Notes: generated from the sequence alone by a model not told the origin. 58,702 nucleotides of DNA from Anaerolinea sp. (GCA_013824865.1 PNON01000008.1:1-58702), one strand, 5' to 3'. Shown: positions 25,764-35,574, counted from the stretch's first letter. Numbers and translations: made by a program.

Positions 25764-27157
25764 ATTCACCGGTTATATGGATTCTTTTCCCAGCCATATT
25801 ATCTATCCCGCTCACGATTCTGCGCAATAATAAAAAACTGGTATTCTCTCTGGGAATTGCCACTTCTATAATATTAGCTTTACTTGCTTGGGTCGTTCCA
25901 GCGGATACTGTGCTCAAACTGGGTGCTGTGGAATATAAACTAAGCAGTACCTTAACTATCCTCGGCCGCGAGCTGATCATCAACTCCACACAGCAGACAA
26001 TCATTCTATTGATGTATGGCATGACAGCATTCTGGTTGATTGGTGCATTTGCTATTTCCGGCCCGTCTCTTTTTCCGGCAGCCAGTCTACTAATGAATGC
26101 ATTCCTGGCGGCATCCCTTGCAGTTGTCCCATTTTTATATGCAGCCATCCTGATCGAACTGGCATGCCTGGTAACCCTGCCAGTTTTCTTCCAGAGCAAG
26201 CGAATGCTGGGAAGTGGCGCATTACGGTTTATCACCTTCCAAACAATGGGTATGACTTTCCTATTACTCTCTGGTTGGCTGCTGGGTGGTGTAGAAACAG
26301 CTCCTGCCAGCCAGATTGCGGTGTTGCGTGTTCTGGTTATCCTCGGTACGGGTCTGGCTTTTATGCTGGCTATTTTTCCATTCTATTCTTGGATACCCAT
26401 GCTCACAGAGCAGGAAGACCCATACTTTGTGGGGTTCGTCATTCTGTCTCTCCAAACAGCTATCTTGTTCTTCGTGCTCAATTTTCTCGAAAACTATGCC
26501 TGGCTCAGAAATTCTTTAGAACTAAAACAAGCGATGTTGTTATTCGGCGCTGTGATGGTGGTGACCGGCGGAGTATGGTCCGCTTTCCAGAAAAATCTTG
26601 GCAGGATGTTCGGCTACGCTGCAATCGTAGAAAATGGATTATCACTCATTACCATTGGGCTGATGTCATTCGCGACCTTACGTATTTTCTCTGATATGTT
26701 ACTTCCCCGCATTCTGGCTTTTGGGATCTGGGCACTCTGCTTGTCGGTAATAAAATCTTCCAATGACTCGTTAATGGTTGAGAATTTGAAAGGTATCGCA
26801 AAATCAAAGACCCTGATTGTGATCGGGCTGTTGGTTGCCCAGTTTTCAATTGGAGGAATGCCGTTGCTCGCTGGTTTCCCGCTGCGAGTGGCATTACTGC
26901 AAGAAATTTCATTTGAATTGCCAGGCATAGGCTGGTCCATTCTTGTGAGTATTGTTGGACTCTGGGTTGCTGGCGTGCATACACTTTCAGTGGTTATCAA
27001 TTCACCAACTCCATGGAAAAAATTTCTCGTCTCGAACATTGTGATCAATTTTCTTGTCGCCATTGGAGTGATTTCACTGATCGTATTAGGTCTTCTGCCG
27101 CAGTTATATACAGAGGTGATGGAAAAACTATTACTACCATTTGCCCACCTGTTGTAG
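25760..27157 (+). CDS. NuoN/MrpD-like membrane protein lacking the pumping lysine
   Basis: A 465-residue protein with about 14 hydrophobic segments resembling NuoN/NuoM/MrpD. Glu133 in LIELACLVTLPVFF matches the conserved TM5 Glu. In the stretch that is normally K-x6-H with a downstream WLPD, it reads Met202, Tyr209 and WIPM, so the key Lys, His and Asp are all replaced. LFGAVMVVTGGVWSAFQKNLGRMFGYAAI near residue 260 resembles the TM8 region of the family. It overlaps the preceding gene by 4 bp. Proton pumping in the usual way seems unlikely. Confidence 0.6.
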   Translation: MNSPVIWILFPAILSIPLTILRNNKKLVFSLGIATSIILALLAWVVPADTVLKLGAVEYKLSSTLTILGRELIINSTQQTIILLMYGMTAFWLIGAFAISGPSLFPAASLLMNAFLAASLAVVPFLYAAILIELACLVTLPVFFQSKRMLGSGALRFITFQTMGMTFLLLSGWLLGGVETAPASQIAVLRVLVILGTGLAFMLAIFPFYSWIPMLTEQEDPYFVGFVILSLQTAILFFVLNFLENYAWLRNSLELKQAMLLFGAVMVVTGGVWSAFQKNLGRMFGYAAIVENGLSLITIGLMSFATLRIFSDMLLPRILAFGIWALCLSVIKSSNDSLMVENLKGIAKSKTLIVIGLLVAQFSIGGMPLLAGFPLRVALLQEISFELPGIGWSILVSIVGLWVAGVHTLSVVINSPTPWKKFLVSNIVINFLVAIGVISLIVLGLLPQLYTEVMEKLLLPFAHLL

Positions 27158-27227
27158 ACTGCCCTTCGTATACCTGGATGGTATAATTTCATAAAGAAAC
27201 TCGTAAAAACTCCGTGCTGAGGATAAG

Positions 27228-28415
27228 ATGGAACTTGAACAATTAGAAAAAAGACTGGAATGGCTGGACGAGGAGCGCAGAAAAGATAAGGCTCTAGCCG
27301 CAGCTCTTGATAGCCGAATTGCGCAATTGGAAAGCAGACTCGCATCCTCCAGGAAAGAAACGACTTCCTTTCAAGCGGGCCTCGCGCAAATTAAATTGAT
27401 ATTTGGCAAACTTGAGCTGATGGAAAGCAAAGTTGACCAGGTCAAGATGGATTTGGCAATGCTCAACGATTCGATGGATAAAGTTAAAGCGGATGTCCAA
27501 TCTGAGGTAGAAAAGAAGATCGCCGGGGAAATGGATGTGACGGGTAGGGCCATCCAGGATCTTCGCAAGGGGTTTCATTCCTTACAGGAAATGAAGAAGG
27601 TGCAGAAAGAATTGGATACAGATGTCAGCCTGATAAAAACACGCCTGCAAAAACTGGACGAGAAGATGGCGGAAAGTCAGGATTCTTTCGACCAGTATAA
27701 ACAATCGCAAAAGTTGTATGATGAATCGCGTAAAGCAGAGAATAAGCGCCTCACGGATATGCAGGGAGAGGTCTCAGCTTACCGTAAGCGCATGGATGAG
27801 TTGCGCGCCAGGATTGATCTCACCCTCGAGAACCTGCGAAACCTGGATACCCGAATAGTGGAAATTACCACTGCGGAATCAGGCCGCAAGCAGACCCAGG
27901 TGGCTTTCATTGATAAGTTCAACCAGCAGCAGGTGGAACGCGATCGTATCTGGCGCGACTGGCAGCAAAAGATGGATTCTGTAATCCAAAACGGCAGCAA
28001 CGTGGAATTGCAATTCAAGAACTTCGAAGAGACACTGCGTAATGTCCGCCGAACCCGTGAACAACTGGATGAAGCTGCACAGAAGATGGATCGCAGGGTG
28101 AATGAGATAACCGAGATGCACCGGCTGAATGAGGATCATTTCAGACAGGAATGGAATGGCTTCAAGGCGGACGATCAAAAACGCTGGGCGAATTACTCCC
28201 TTATTATGGATGAGCAGCAAAAAGATTATGACCGTGCTGGTGAGCGCATGGAAAAGCGCTTGGTCGCATTGGAAGATCAGACCCAAGCGCAAGGCGACAG
28301 GTTGGCAAATATCCAGAACGAAGAAGAAAAAAAACTTCAACAACTGGTTGCTATGGCCCACGATTGGCTTTCTACTTACGAACGTTTGCTTGGAAAAAGC
28401 AGCGACTTGATCTGA
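27228..28415 (+). CDS. Long coiled-coil protein
   Basis: A 395-residue, highly charged protein that is almost entirely predicted coiled coil: heptad-like Leu/Ile spacing from residue 5 to about 370, rich in Glu, Lys, Gln and Arg. There is no signal peptide, membrane segment or Trp-rich domain. A -10-like TATAAT lies at 27182-27187 and AGGAT precedes the ATG. Its stop overlaps the SelB start (TGATG). It is likely a structural or scaffold protein; a link to SelB is only positional. Confidence 0.6.
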   Translation: MELEQLEKRLEWLDEERRKDKALAAALDSRIAQLESRLASSRKETTSFQAGLAQIKLIFGKLELMESKVDQVKMDLAMLNDSMDKVKADVQSEVEKKIAGEMDVTGRAIQDLRKGFHSLQEMKKVQKELDTDVSLIKTRLQKLDEKMAESQDSFDQYKQSQKLYDESRKAENKRLTDMQGEVSAYRKRMDELRARIDLTLENLRNLDTRIVEITTAESGRKQTQVAFIDKFNQQQVERDRIWRDWQQKMDSVIQNGSNVELQFKNFEETLRNVRRTREQLDEAAQKMDRRVNEITEMHRLNEDHFRQEWNGFKADDQKRWANYSLIMDEQQKDYDRAGERMEKRLVALEDQTQAQGDRLANIQNEEEKKLQQLVAMAHDWLSTYERLLGKSSDLI

Positions 28416-30322
28416 TGCCCACCCATGTCATCGGCACTGCCGGGCATGTGGACCACGGCAAATCCTCCCTTGTCAACGCGTTGACTGGCATTCACCCGGA
28501 CCGCTTGAAGGAAGAGCAGGCGCGGGAGATGACCATTGAGTTGGGTTTCGCCTGGTGTAAACTTCCATCAGGTGAAGAGGTCGGCATTGTAGATGTACCT
28601 GGTCATCGTGATTTCATCGAAAACATGCTGGCTGGTGTCGGCGGTATTGATGCCGTCCTGTTTGTAATCGCTGCTGATGAAGGGGTCATGCCCCAGACGA
28701 GGGAACACCTGGCAATACTGGATATGCTGCAGGTTGGTAATGGGGTGATCGTCCTTACCAAGGTGGACCTGGTCGCTGATGTTGACTGGCTAACCCTGGT
28801 GGAGGAGGATATCCGCAAGGTTGTAGAGGGAACAGTACTGGCGCAATCTCCGATTCTGCGGGTTTCATCAAAAACCAATGATGGGATTCCAGAACTGCTG
28901 GAGGTGATCGTGGAGGTGTTGGAGAATTGTCCACCCCGCACGGACACAAACCAACCACGCATGCCAGTGGATCGAGTATTTTCAATGCCTGGATTTGGCA
29001 CTATTGTCACCGGAACTCTTTCCAATGGATCTTTCACAACAGGCGATGAGGTTGAAGTCCTCCCGGCTGGATTGCACACTCGTATTCGCGGCTTGCAAAA
29101 CCACAAGCACAAGGTGGATGCCGTTATTCCTGGACAGAGGGTGGCCATCAACCTGACTGGTGTGGCTGTGGAGGAGATTAACCGCGGGGATGTCATCACC
29201 CGCCCCGGCCTCTACCCTCCCTCGCGGCGGGTGGATGTGAAGTTTTACCTACTCAAAGATGCTTCTGCCAGTCTGAAACACCGTAGCGACGTGAAGCTCT
29301 TTATCGGTTCTGCGGAAATACAGGGCAGCATCCGCCTGCTGGGGATGGAAGAGTTGCTGCCTGGCAAGAGCGCATTTTTACAGATCGAATTGGAGACCCC
29401 CATCGTGGCTCAGAAGGGAGATCGTTTCATTTTGCGCCGTCCTTCTCCAGGCGAAACCCTGGGTGGAGGAACGATTATAGAAGTGAATTCCACCAGGCGT
29501 TACAAACGTTTCTCTGCTGAAACGCTTGCCCTTCTGGAAACAAAACTTTCGGGCAGCGCCGCTGAACGACTCCTGGCCATTATCCATGCTGAATCCCCCA
29601 TGCTGGTTTCGGACCTGCATAAACGCGTATCTCTGGATACCCAATCCACCATGCAAGAGATCCGCGCTTTGCAAAATGAAGGCGCTCTTCGGATCATCGA
29701 AGTGACGGATAACGAAAAGCAGAAATACCTGATCACACATCGTTATCTCGAACAGCTTAGCACGATTGTCCGGCATCTATTGGAAAAATTTCATGCTGCC
29801 AACCCGCTCAAAAGCGGCATTCCACGCGAGGAACTGCGCAGCCGTCTTAAGTTACAACCGAGGATATATGCATACCTAATGGATGAACTTTCCCGGACTG
29901 GGGTGGTGGAAGGAAGCCCGACGATGATCTGGTTGGCAGGTTTCAAGATCACCCTCTCCGCCCGCCAGCAAAGCCAGGTGGACAAGCTGATGACTTTATT
30001 TCGTGCCAACAGTTTCGCCCCGCCTTCGGTGAAGGAGTGCATTGAGGTTACCGGAGAAGGTCTTTACCGGGTGCTTATAGAGAAAGGTGACCTAATTCAA
30101 TTGACCGAGGATGTGGTTTTTGATCGCACCACCTATGAAAAGATGAAAGCTGAAGTCATCCAGCATCTTCAAGAAAAATCCACCATCACGGTGGCGGATT
30201 TTCGTGACAAATATCAGACCAGCCGTAAATACGCGCTGGCTTTTTTGGAACACATGGATAAGGTCAAACTCACCCGCCGGGATGGTGATTTCCGCTGCCT
30301 CAACCAGCCTGTGCAAGTCTGA
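28415..30322 (+). CDS. selB: Selenocysteine-specific elongation factor SelB
   Basis: A 635-residue translation factor that delivers Sec-tRNA to UGA codons marked by a SECIS hairpin. The GTPase domain starts MPTHVIGTAGHVDHGKSSL; G3 DVPGH and G4 TKVD follow. After the EF-Tu-like domains 2-3 (about 170-350) come the winged-helix repeats at about 370-635 that bind SECIS RNA. A frame from 28364 adds only a shadow of the previous gene; the ATG at 28415 overlaps its TGA. selA, selC and selD are not in the window, and no clear selenoprotein gene is seen. Confidence 0.92.
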   Translation: MPTHVIGTAGHVDHGKSSLVNALTGIHPDRLKEEQAREMTIELGFAWCKLPSGEEVGIVDVPGHRDFIENMLAGVGGIDAVLFVIAADEGVMPQTREHLAILDMLQVGNGVIVLTKVDLVADVDWLTLVEEDIRKVVEGTVLAQSPILRVSSKTNDGIPELLEVIVEVLENCPPRTDTNQPRMPVDRVFSMPGFGTIVTGTLSNGSFTTGDEVEVLPAGLHTRIRGLQNHKHKVDAVIPGQRVAINLTGVAVEEINRGDVITRPGLYPPSRRVDVKFYLLKDASASLKHRSDVKLFIGSAEIQGSIRLLGMEELLPGKSAFLQIELETPIVAQKGDRFILRRPSPGETLGGGTIIEVNSTRRYKRFSAETLALLETKLSGSAAERLLAIIHAESPMLVSDLHKRVSLDTQSTMQEIRALQNEGALRIIEVTDNEKQKYLITHRYLEQLSTIVRHLLEKFHAANPLKSGIPREELRSRLKLQPRIYAYLMDELSRTGVVEGSPTMIWLAGFKITLSARQQSQVDKLMTLFRANSFAPPSVKECIEVTGEGLYRVLIEKGDLIQLTEDVVFDRTTYEKMKAEVIQHLQEKSTITVADFRDKYQTSRKYALAFLEHMDKVKLTRRDGDFRCLNQPVQV

Positions 30323-30355
30323 GATGTGTTTCCCCTGCCATGGGAATTCTACGGT

Positions 30356-31576
30356 CTATATTAGTTTGGCAATCTGTGATTCCAAACCGGATTTAAGACG
30401 GACATTCGGGCAATTAGAAATCTCCACCTGGGGCGTCTGATGCCAGGCCGCGCAAGCTGTCAATGTCTTACCCAGTTCGTCCAACAAGTCATCCGTCACG
30501 GAGATGCCATCTTCCAGAAATAACCCCTTCACCTCAAATACCTTGCGCTGTCGGTTTGCTTTTACATCCATCCTTCCGATTATTTCATCCCGGTGCAGGA
30601 TAGGCAGCAGCCAGTAGCCATACTTTCGTTTTTCCGCCACTGTATAACATTCCACCCGGAAATCCATGCCAAATAACCCGTTCAATCTAGCGCGGTCCCA
30701 TACCAATGGATCAAATGGCGAGAGGATGTGAGTGGTTGTGGCCGCGATCCTTCCTGACGCTATTTCTTCCAATAGCTGCAAGCTGGCGGTGTGGATGTAT
30801 CCACTGCTTTCAAACCCTTCTACCTTAACCGGCATGATCATCTCTCGTTCGACAAGTTCTCGCATCAAGCGATCCAGACCGGTTTTACGGATGCGGTAGT
30901 AATCTGCTATCCACGGCGGAAACGCGACTCCCAGAGACTTAACTGTGCGTTCCGCGAAAACTTTGCGTGCTTCCTCTACGGTGAAAGCTGGCCACTCCTT
31001 GATACCCGGATGCAGTCTGTCTGTCAGGTCATATACCCGCTGGAACTTTTCGCGTCGGGCGATCATCACATCTCCCAGGTCAAATAGCTGCTCAAGCGCG
31101 GACTTTTCCGCCTTCCAGCTCCACCAGGTCCCGCGTATTCCACTTTCAGGCACAAAATCAGAAGACCTTACCGCCCCATTTTCATGTATGTGCTCCAAGA
31201 TCCTGCGTGTGAATTCTGCATTACGGCATAACCAGACATTTGGATCGGTCCACTGTCTTTGTGTGGCGTCCATTCTCCACCGGTAGAGGGGGTAGTCCTC
31301 TATGGGTATGAAGCAGGCAGCATGCGCCCAGTATTCAAAGAGCAGCTTGTCTGCCAGCAAGTCATCCAACCAATGCTGCGGATAAGCACCCAGCCTGCTC
31401 CACAGAACGAAATAATGGCTGCGCGCCACGATATGGATGGTGTCAATTTGGAGCACCCCCAGCTTTCGGATCTGATCGAGCAAGGCTCCCCTAGTCACTG
31501 GCTGGGTGACCGGGTGGCCTAATCCAAGGGATAAAATTTGCAAGTACCTGGCTTGCTGCAATGTTAGCTCGATCAT
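30356..31576 (-). CDS. YcaQ/AlkX-type winged-helix DNA glycosylase
   Basis: A 406-residue protein of the HTH_42 (YcaQ, formerly DUF1006) family, whose studied members excise alkylated bases and unhook DNA crosslinks. GVLQIDTIHIVARSHY near residue 36 contains the Q-x-D catalytic motif of the YcaQ branch. LSPFDPLVWDR and YGYWLLPIL near 290-330 are also family-typical. Last gene of a minus-strand operon after dCTP deaminase (24-nt gap). Convergent with selB, 33 bp apart, with no obvious terminator between them. Confidence 0.85.
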   Translation of the reverse strand: MIELTLQQARYLQILSLGLGHPVTQPVTRGALLDQIRKLGVLQIDTIHIVARSHYFVLWSRLGAYPQHWLDDLLADKLLFEYWAHAACFIPIEDYPLYRWRMDATQRQWTDPNVWLCRNAEFTRRILEHIHENGAVRSSDFVPESGIRGTWWSWKAEKSALEQLFDLGDVMIARREKFQRVYDLTDRLHPGIKEWPAFTVEEARKVFAERTVKSLGVAFPPWIADYYRIRKTGLDRLMRELVEREMIMPVKVEGFESSGYIHTASLQLLEEIASGRIAATTTHILSPFDPLVWDRARLNGLFGMDFRVECYTVAEKRKYGYWLLPILHRDEIIGRMDVKANRQRKVFEVKGLFLEDGISVTDDLLDELGKTLTACAAWHQTPQVEISNCPNVRLKSGLESQIAKLI

Positions 31577-31600
31577 GGTGTTTGCAGTTCCGGGTATTGA

Positions 31601-32158
31601 TTACACGATCTTTGGGAGCACGATGGTCTGCTGCCTCTGATATTTACCTTTTTTATCCGCATAGGATACCTCGCAGATATCGTCTGCTTCCAGGAACAGT
31701 ACTTGTGCAATTCCTTCGTTGGCATAGATTTTAGCTGGCAATGGAGTGGTATTGGATATCTCCAAAGTCACAAAACCTTCCCATTCTGGTTCAAAAGGGG
31801 TGACGTTCACAATAATGCCGCAGCGTGCATAAGTGCTCTTGCCAAGGCAGATGGTTAACACACCGCGCGGAATCTTGAAATATTCCACGGTGCGCGCCAG
31901 GGCGAAGCTGTTGGGCGGAATGATGCACACGTTCCCTTTGAAGTCCACCATTGAGCGCGTGTCGAAATCTTTAGGGTCCACCGTTGCAGAATGGACATTG
32001 GTGAAGATTTTAAATTCATCCGTAACACGGATGTCGTAACCATACGAGGATACCCCATAAGAGATCACACCCGGTCGGCTTTCTCCTTCCACGAATGGAG
32101 TGATCATCCCGCATTCCAAAGCCATTTTTCTAATCCAGTGGTCAGGTTTCAATCCCAT
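31601..32158 (-). CDS. dcd: dCTP deaminase
   Basis: A 185-residue trimeric nucleotide deaminase making dUTP from dCTP. Motifs: [13 protein letters not shown] near residue 33, [23 protein letters not shown] near 105 with the catalytic Glu in the EPEWEG stretch, and the C-terminal KYQRQQTI that closes over the nucleotide. Whether it also has dUTPase activity, as in some archaeal and Mycobacterium enzymes, cannot be decided by eye. It is 11 nt downstream of the M23 lipoprotein gene. Confidence 0.92.
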   Translation of the reverse strand: MGLKPDHWIRKMALECGMITPFVEGESRPGVISYGVSSYGYDIRVTDEFKIFTNVHSATVDPKDFDTRSMVDFKGNVCIIPPNSFALARTVEYFKIPRGVLTICLGKSTYARCGIIVNVTPFEPEWEGFVTLEISNTTPLPAKIYANEGIAQVLFLEADDICEVSYADKKGKYQRQQTIVLPKIV

Positions 32159-32169
32159 GATGAACTCCT

Positions 32170-33177
32170 CTAATAGTCGGTTTGTAGAGTGATCCTGGTG
32201 ACCGCCCCAGGATGGATTTCAAATTCGATAGTTTGGATTTTACTGTATGGTGCAAAGGTTAACACATACTTCCCAGCGATCAGTGGACCGCTGGCGAAGA
32301 CCTCTTTGTAGAGGGAGTCGCCATTTGTGGAGGACCCTGCATATGGAATGGGATTGACAGGCTTCGCATCAGGATCATCCGCGGGTAATATGCTGATATC
32401 CGGGTAGCGCCGCACTTCATTAGCTTTATTAAAGATCTGTCCCACCAGTATGCCTTTACCCTCTCCAGGATCCAGCCATAATTCCGGGTTGCGGGTATGC
32501 ACGAAATCGTTGATACCTTCCCTTACCTCAAAATGCAGGTGCGAACCCAGCGCTTTTCCTGTCCGTCCTACTTCACCGATCACATCTCCACGTTGCACCT
32601 GCGCGCCAGTGCTGGTTTGGATCTTTGAGAGGTGTCCATAGAGGGTGTAGATGGGTGTGTTGAACCCTTCGACCTTGTGCTCGATGATCACCAGGTTGCC
32701 ATAATAAAACAACATCTGTCCAAAGAGCGTATTCACATCGTTACCAGCGTATACAACCATCCCGTTACCAGCTGCCAGGATCGGTGTACCGCTGGCGCTG
32801 ATGAACTCCACTCCATGATGTGGTTCCCGGTTGCCATTAAGGGTCCCACCATAAGGGTAAGAGGGTTCGACCACCTGATTGTTACCTGCACCGATGGGCA
32901 CATCAAAGACGAAATGCCCGGGAAAAATGCATATCTCTGGCCCGCAGGGGTAAGGTGTGGCGGTGAGCGGCAGGGTGGCTGAAAGTTTGGCTTGAGCAGT
33001 AGGAGTGTTGGTCACCGGGCGGGTGGATATTATGCGCGTAGCCATTTGCAGGGTTGCGGGAGCATCCTGCATGACATCTGCTGGGTATCCGTTTTGTGAA
33101 CCACAACCAGCGGAAATCAGCAGCATCATCGATGCTGCGCAGGTAAATAGGATTCGCAAGAGCCGATCATCCCGCAT
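32170..33177 (-). CDS. M23-family (LytM) peptidase lipoprotein
   Basis: A 335-residue exported protein. The signal peptide ends in the lipobox LISAGC (Cys near residue 25), followed by a Thr/Pro-rich linker and an M23 domain at about 110-255. The GSHLHFEVR motif is intact, but the first zinc motif reads HHGVEF, with Glu where HxGxD enzymes have Asp, so activity may be altered. The C-terminal 80 residues are extra and of unknown fold. Its start overlaps the FTCD stop by one base. Likely acts on or binds peptidoglycan at the cell surface. Confidence 0.8.
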   Translation of the reverse strand: MRDDRLLRILFTCAASMMLLISAGCGSQNGYPADVMQDAPATLQMATRIISTRPVTNTPTAQAKLSATLPLTATPYPCGPEICIFPGHFVFDVPIGAGNNQVVEPSYPYGGTLNGNREPHHGVEFISASGTPILAAGNGMVVYAGNDVNTLFGQMLFYYGNLVIIEHKVEGFNTPIYTLYGHLSKIQTSTGAQVQRGDVIGEVGRTGKALGSHLHFEVREGINDFVHTRNPELWLDPGEGKGILVGQIFNKANEVRRYPDISILPADDPDAKPVNPIPYAGSSTNGDSLYKEVFASGPLIAGKYVLTFAPYSKIQTIEFEIHPGAVTRITLQTDY

Positions 33178-34706
33178 TAATATTCAACGCCCCCGCGCTG
33201 CGCCATTACCTGGCGAATCTGCGATTCCAATTTAGGGAGGGCTTTTTTATAATTTGCCAGTTTATTGAGCATCATTTGTATTTGCTCAGTCTGTACCCCC
33301 CCATGCAGGTTGATCTGCACGTTCATACTCGCACAATTAAAGGCAGCCTGAGCTAGAGAGAAAGCTGAGCCGGCATCCGAGATGGCGTTCAGGTTGCCAT
33401 TGCTCGCTGCCTGGATTGCCAATTCCATGATTTTCAAGGTCTTCTCGCAAACCCCAAGCGGTATGGCTGCAGCCTGGAGGGTGGCTTTTAAAACTTCAGC
33501 CTCCCGGTTTTCGTTATCCCTGGGCAATTTCCTGGATTTAATTAATGTCTCAAAAGCATTGGCATCCTTGCTCACATCCGCTTTTAGGTCTTTTTGAAGC
33601 AACTCAGATTGGCCGATCAATTCCCACATTTGCGCTTCAACATCTGCGTATTTTATCTTGCCAATGGTCAAACGCGCCACCATGCAAACCAGCGCAGCTG
33701 CCATTGCCCCGGTATAAGCTGAAGCGGATCCACCACCCGGAGTGGGGGTGGCGGCTGCAAGGGCGTCCACGATATCCGGGCTTTCACTTCCAATTGCGGG
33801 TGCTTCACTTATGGCCTCATTAAGCCTGGATTCCAATATCTGCTCACCTTTGAAGGCGTCCAGTTGTAAATACCACACCGCTGAGTCGATCAAGGCGGCC
33901 TGTGGGGTCAACCCCACCAGTTCGCTGTGGTGGATGGTTGCCCCATATCGTTGCGCTTCGCGGCGGATGGCTTCTACGACAAGGTAAATGGGTGTTTGCT
34001 GGACGTTGGTCAGATTCATCGAAACTTGCGCCCGGCCATCCACGATCAGCCCCAATGCCTTCACGAATCGGAACCCGCCGGAAGAGTTGCGTACTGACCT
34101 GGCGACTTTCTGCGCTATGCTCAGGTCGTCCGTGGTCAGGTATACGTTATATGCCACGAGAGGGGTGCGCGCACCGATTACGGTCGCGCCGGCTGTTCCC
34201 AATTTGCTGGGTCCAAAATCAGGCTTACGTTGTGGATTGGACTCGATCTCGGTTTTGACACCCTCGTATTCTCCACTGCGGATATTTTCCAGGTTCTGAC
34301 GTGAAGGGGTGGTGGCAGCCTCTTCATAGAGGTATACAGGGATGCCCAAAGAATCAGACACACGCTTCCCCAACCTTCGTGCCATCTCCACGCATTCCAC
34401 CATGGTGGTATCGCGCAAGGGCACGAATGGCACCACGTCCGTCGCCCCCAGGCGCGGATGCTCTCCCTTGTGCTGATCCAGGTTGATCAACTTACCCGCC
34501 AGTGCAATTGCCTGGAAGGCAGCTTCCTCCACCGCCTGCGGCGTACCCACAAAAGTTACCACCGTGCGGTTGTGGTCCAGGTCGGAATGATGATCCAGCA
34601 CACGCACGTCCGGCACGGCAGATATGACATCCAGAATTTGCTGCACCACCTCAGGGCGACGGGCTTCGGAAAAATTGGGAATGCATTCAACAAGCGGATT
34701 AGGCAT
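33177..34706 (-). CDS. Fused glutamate formimidoyltransferase / formimidoyl-THF cyclodeaminase
   Basis: A 509-residue bifunctional enzyme like mammalian FTCD. The N-terminal transferase domains (about 1-300) start PLVECIPNFSEARR and carry HPRLGATDVVPFVPL with the catalytic His. The C-terminal cyclodeaminase (about 325-500) has ATPTPGGGSASAYTGAM. It moves a formimino group to tetrahydrofolate and releases ammonia to give methenyl-THF. The frame extends to 34763, but GAGG five nt before the ATG at 34706 and the family N-terminus fix the start. No hut genes are near. Formimino groups also arise in clostridial-type purine breakdown, fitting the island upstream. Confidence 0.9.
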   Translation of the reverse strand: MPNPLVECIPNFSEARRPEVVQQILDVISAVPDVRVLDHHSDLDHNRTVVTFVGTPQAVEEAAFQAIALAGKLINLDQHKGEHPRLGATDVVPFVPLRDTTMVECVEMARRLGKRVSDSLGIPVYLYEEAATTPSRQNLENIRSGEYEGVKTEIESNPQRKPDFGPSKLGTAGATVIGARTPLVAYNVYLTTDDLSIAQKVARSVRNSSGGFRFVKALGLIVDGRAQVSMNLTNVQQTPIYLVVEAIRREAQRYGATIHHSELVGLTPQAALIDSAVWYLQLDAFKGEQILESRLNEAISEAPAIGSESPDIVDALAAATPTPGGGSASAYTGAMAAALVCMVARLTIGKIKYADVEAQMWELIGQSELLQKDLKADVSKDANAFETLIKSRKLPRDNENREAEVLKATLQAAAIPLGVCEKTLKIMELAIQAASNGNLNAISDAGSAFSLAQAAFNCASMNVQINLHGGVQTEQIQMMLNKLANYKKALPKLESQIRQVMAQRGGVEY

Positions 34707-34825
34707 GGAAACCTCGGGTATTTCGGATAGCGTAATTATCCTTTGGAGGGGAGGTTGTGTCAAGCATGCCCGAATCAGTAGTTGGCACAGAAGGTGGATG
34801 ATGCTAGAATGGATTCAGAGGAACC

Positions 34826-35515
34826 ATGTGCGGAAGATTTATTTTGATCCTGGAACCCGGCGATTTCACTGATGAATTTGATCTGGGCGGGATACCTGAG
34901 AGCTACCTGCCGCGTTACAATATTGCTCCCACCCAACAGGTGGCGGTAGTGCACAATGCAGAGTCACGCAGGGTAGAATTGTTCCGATGGGGGTTGATCC
35001 CCTCCTGGGCGAAAGACCCGACCATCGGCTCGCGGCTGATCAACGCCCGGGCTGAGACCCTCGCTGAGAAGCCGTCATTCCGCAATGCCCTGCGCTCCAG
35101 AAGAAATTTGATTTTGGCAAGTGGATTTTATGAGTGGGGGGCGGTCACCTCCCTGGCGAACCCGCAAAGCAAGGACAAACAACCGCTGTATATTCACATG
35201 AATGATCGCAAGCCGTTTACCTTTGCGGGACTTTGGGAAGAATGGCAGTCCCCACGCGGTGAGTTGATTCGCACCACCACCATCGTCACCACCAGCTCCA
35301 ATACCCTCATCCAACCTTTCCACAAGCGCATGCCTGTTATCCTGGATGAAGATCAACGGCGTATGTGGTTGGATCCTGCCACCCAGGTTCAGGATGCGTT
35401 GAAACTGCTGAAGCCATATCCGCCCGAACTCATGGCTTATCACTCAGTCAGCAGCTTGGTGAACAATCCGGCGAATGACACCACCCTCTGCATCCAGGCG
35501 GTTGCTGGGCAGTAA
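34826..35515 (+). CDS. HMCES/YedK-type abasic-site DNA-protein crosslinking protein (SRAP)
   Basis: A 229-residue SOS-response-associated peptidase family protein. Cys2, exposed after Met removal (MCGRF), forms the covalent link to abasic sites in single-stranded DNA. SGFYEWG near residue 100 carries the conserved Glu and HKRMPVIL near 170 the conserved His. GAGGA precedes the ATG and a TAGAAT -10-like box lies just upstream. It is divergent from the FTCD operon, which includes another DNA-repair gene (YcaQ-type). Confidence 0.92.
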   Translation: MCGRFILILEPGDFTDEFDLGGIPESYLPRYNIAPTQQVAVVHNAESRRVELFRWGLIPSWAKDPTIGSRLINARAETLAEKPSFRNALRSRRNLILASGFYEWGAVTSLANPQSKDKQPLYIHMNDRKPFTFAGLWEEWQSPRGELIRTTTIVTTSSNTLIQPFHKRMPVILDEDQRRMWLDPATQVQDALKLLKPYPPELMAYHSVSSLVNNPANDTTLCIQAVAGQ

Positions 35516-35535
35516 AATTCCCTTCCTATAATTGC

Positions 35536-35564
35536 TTGACCGTAGTAAACGCCTGTGATAAAAT
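35536..35564 (+). promoter_or_regulatory. Promoter of tRNA-Glu
   Basis: TTGACC (35536-35541), a 17-nt spacer and TAAAAT (35559-35564) lie 10 nt before the tRNA 5' end, as expected for a tRNA transcript with a very short leader. Confidence 0.75.
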
Positions 35565-35574
35565 TTTGTCCGTT

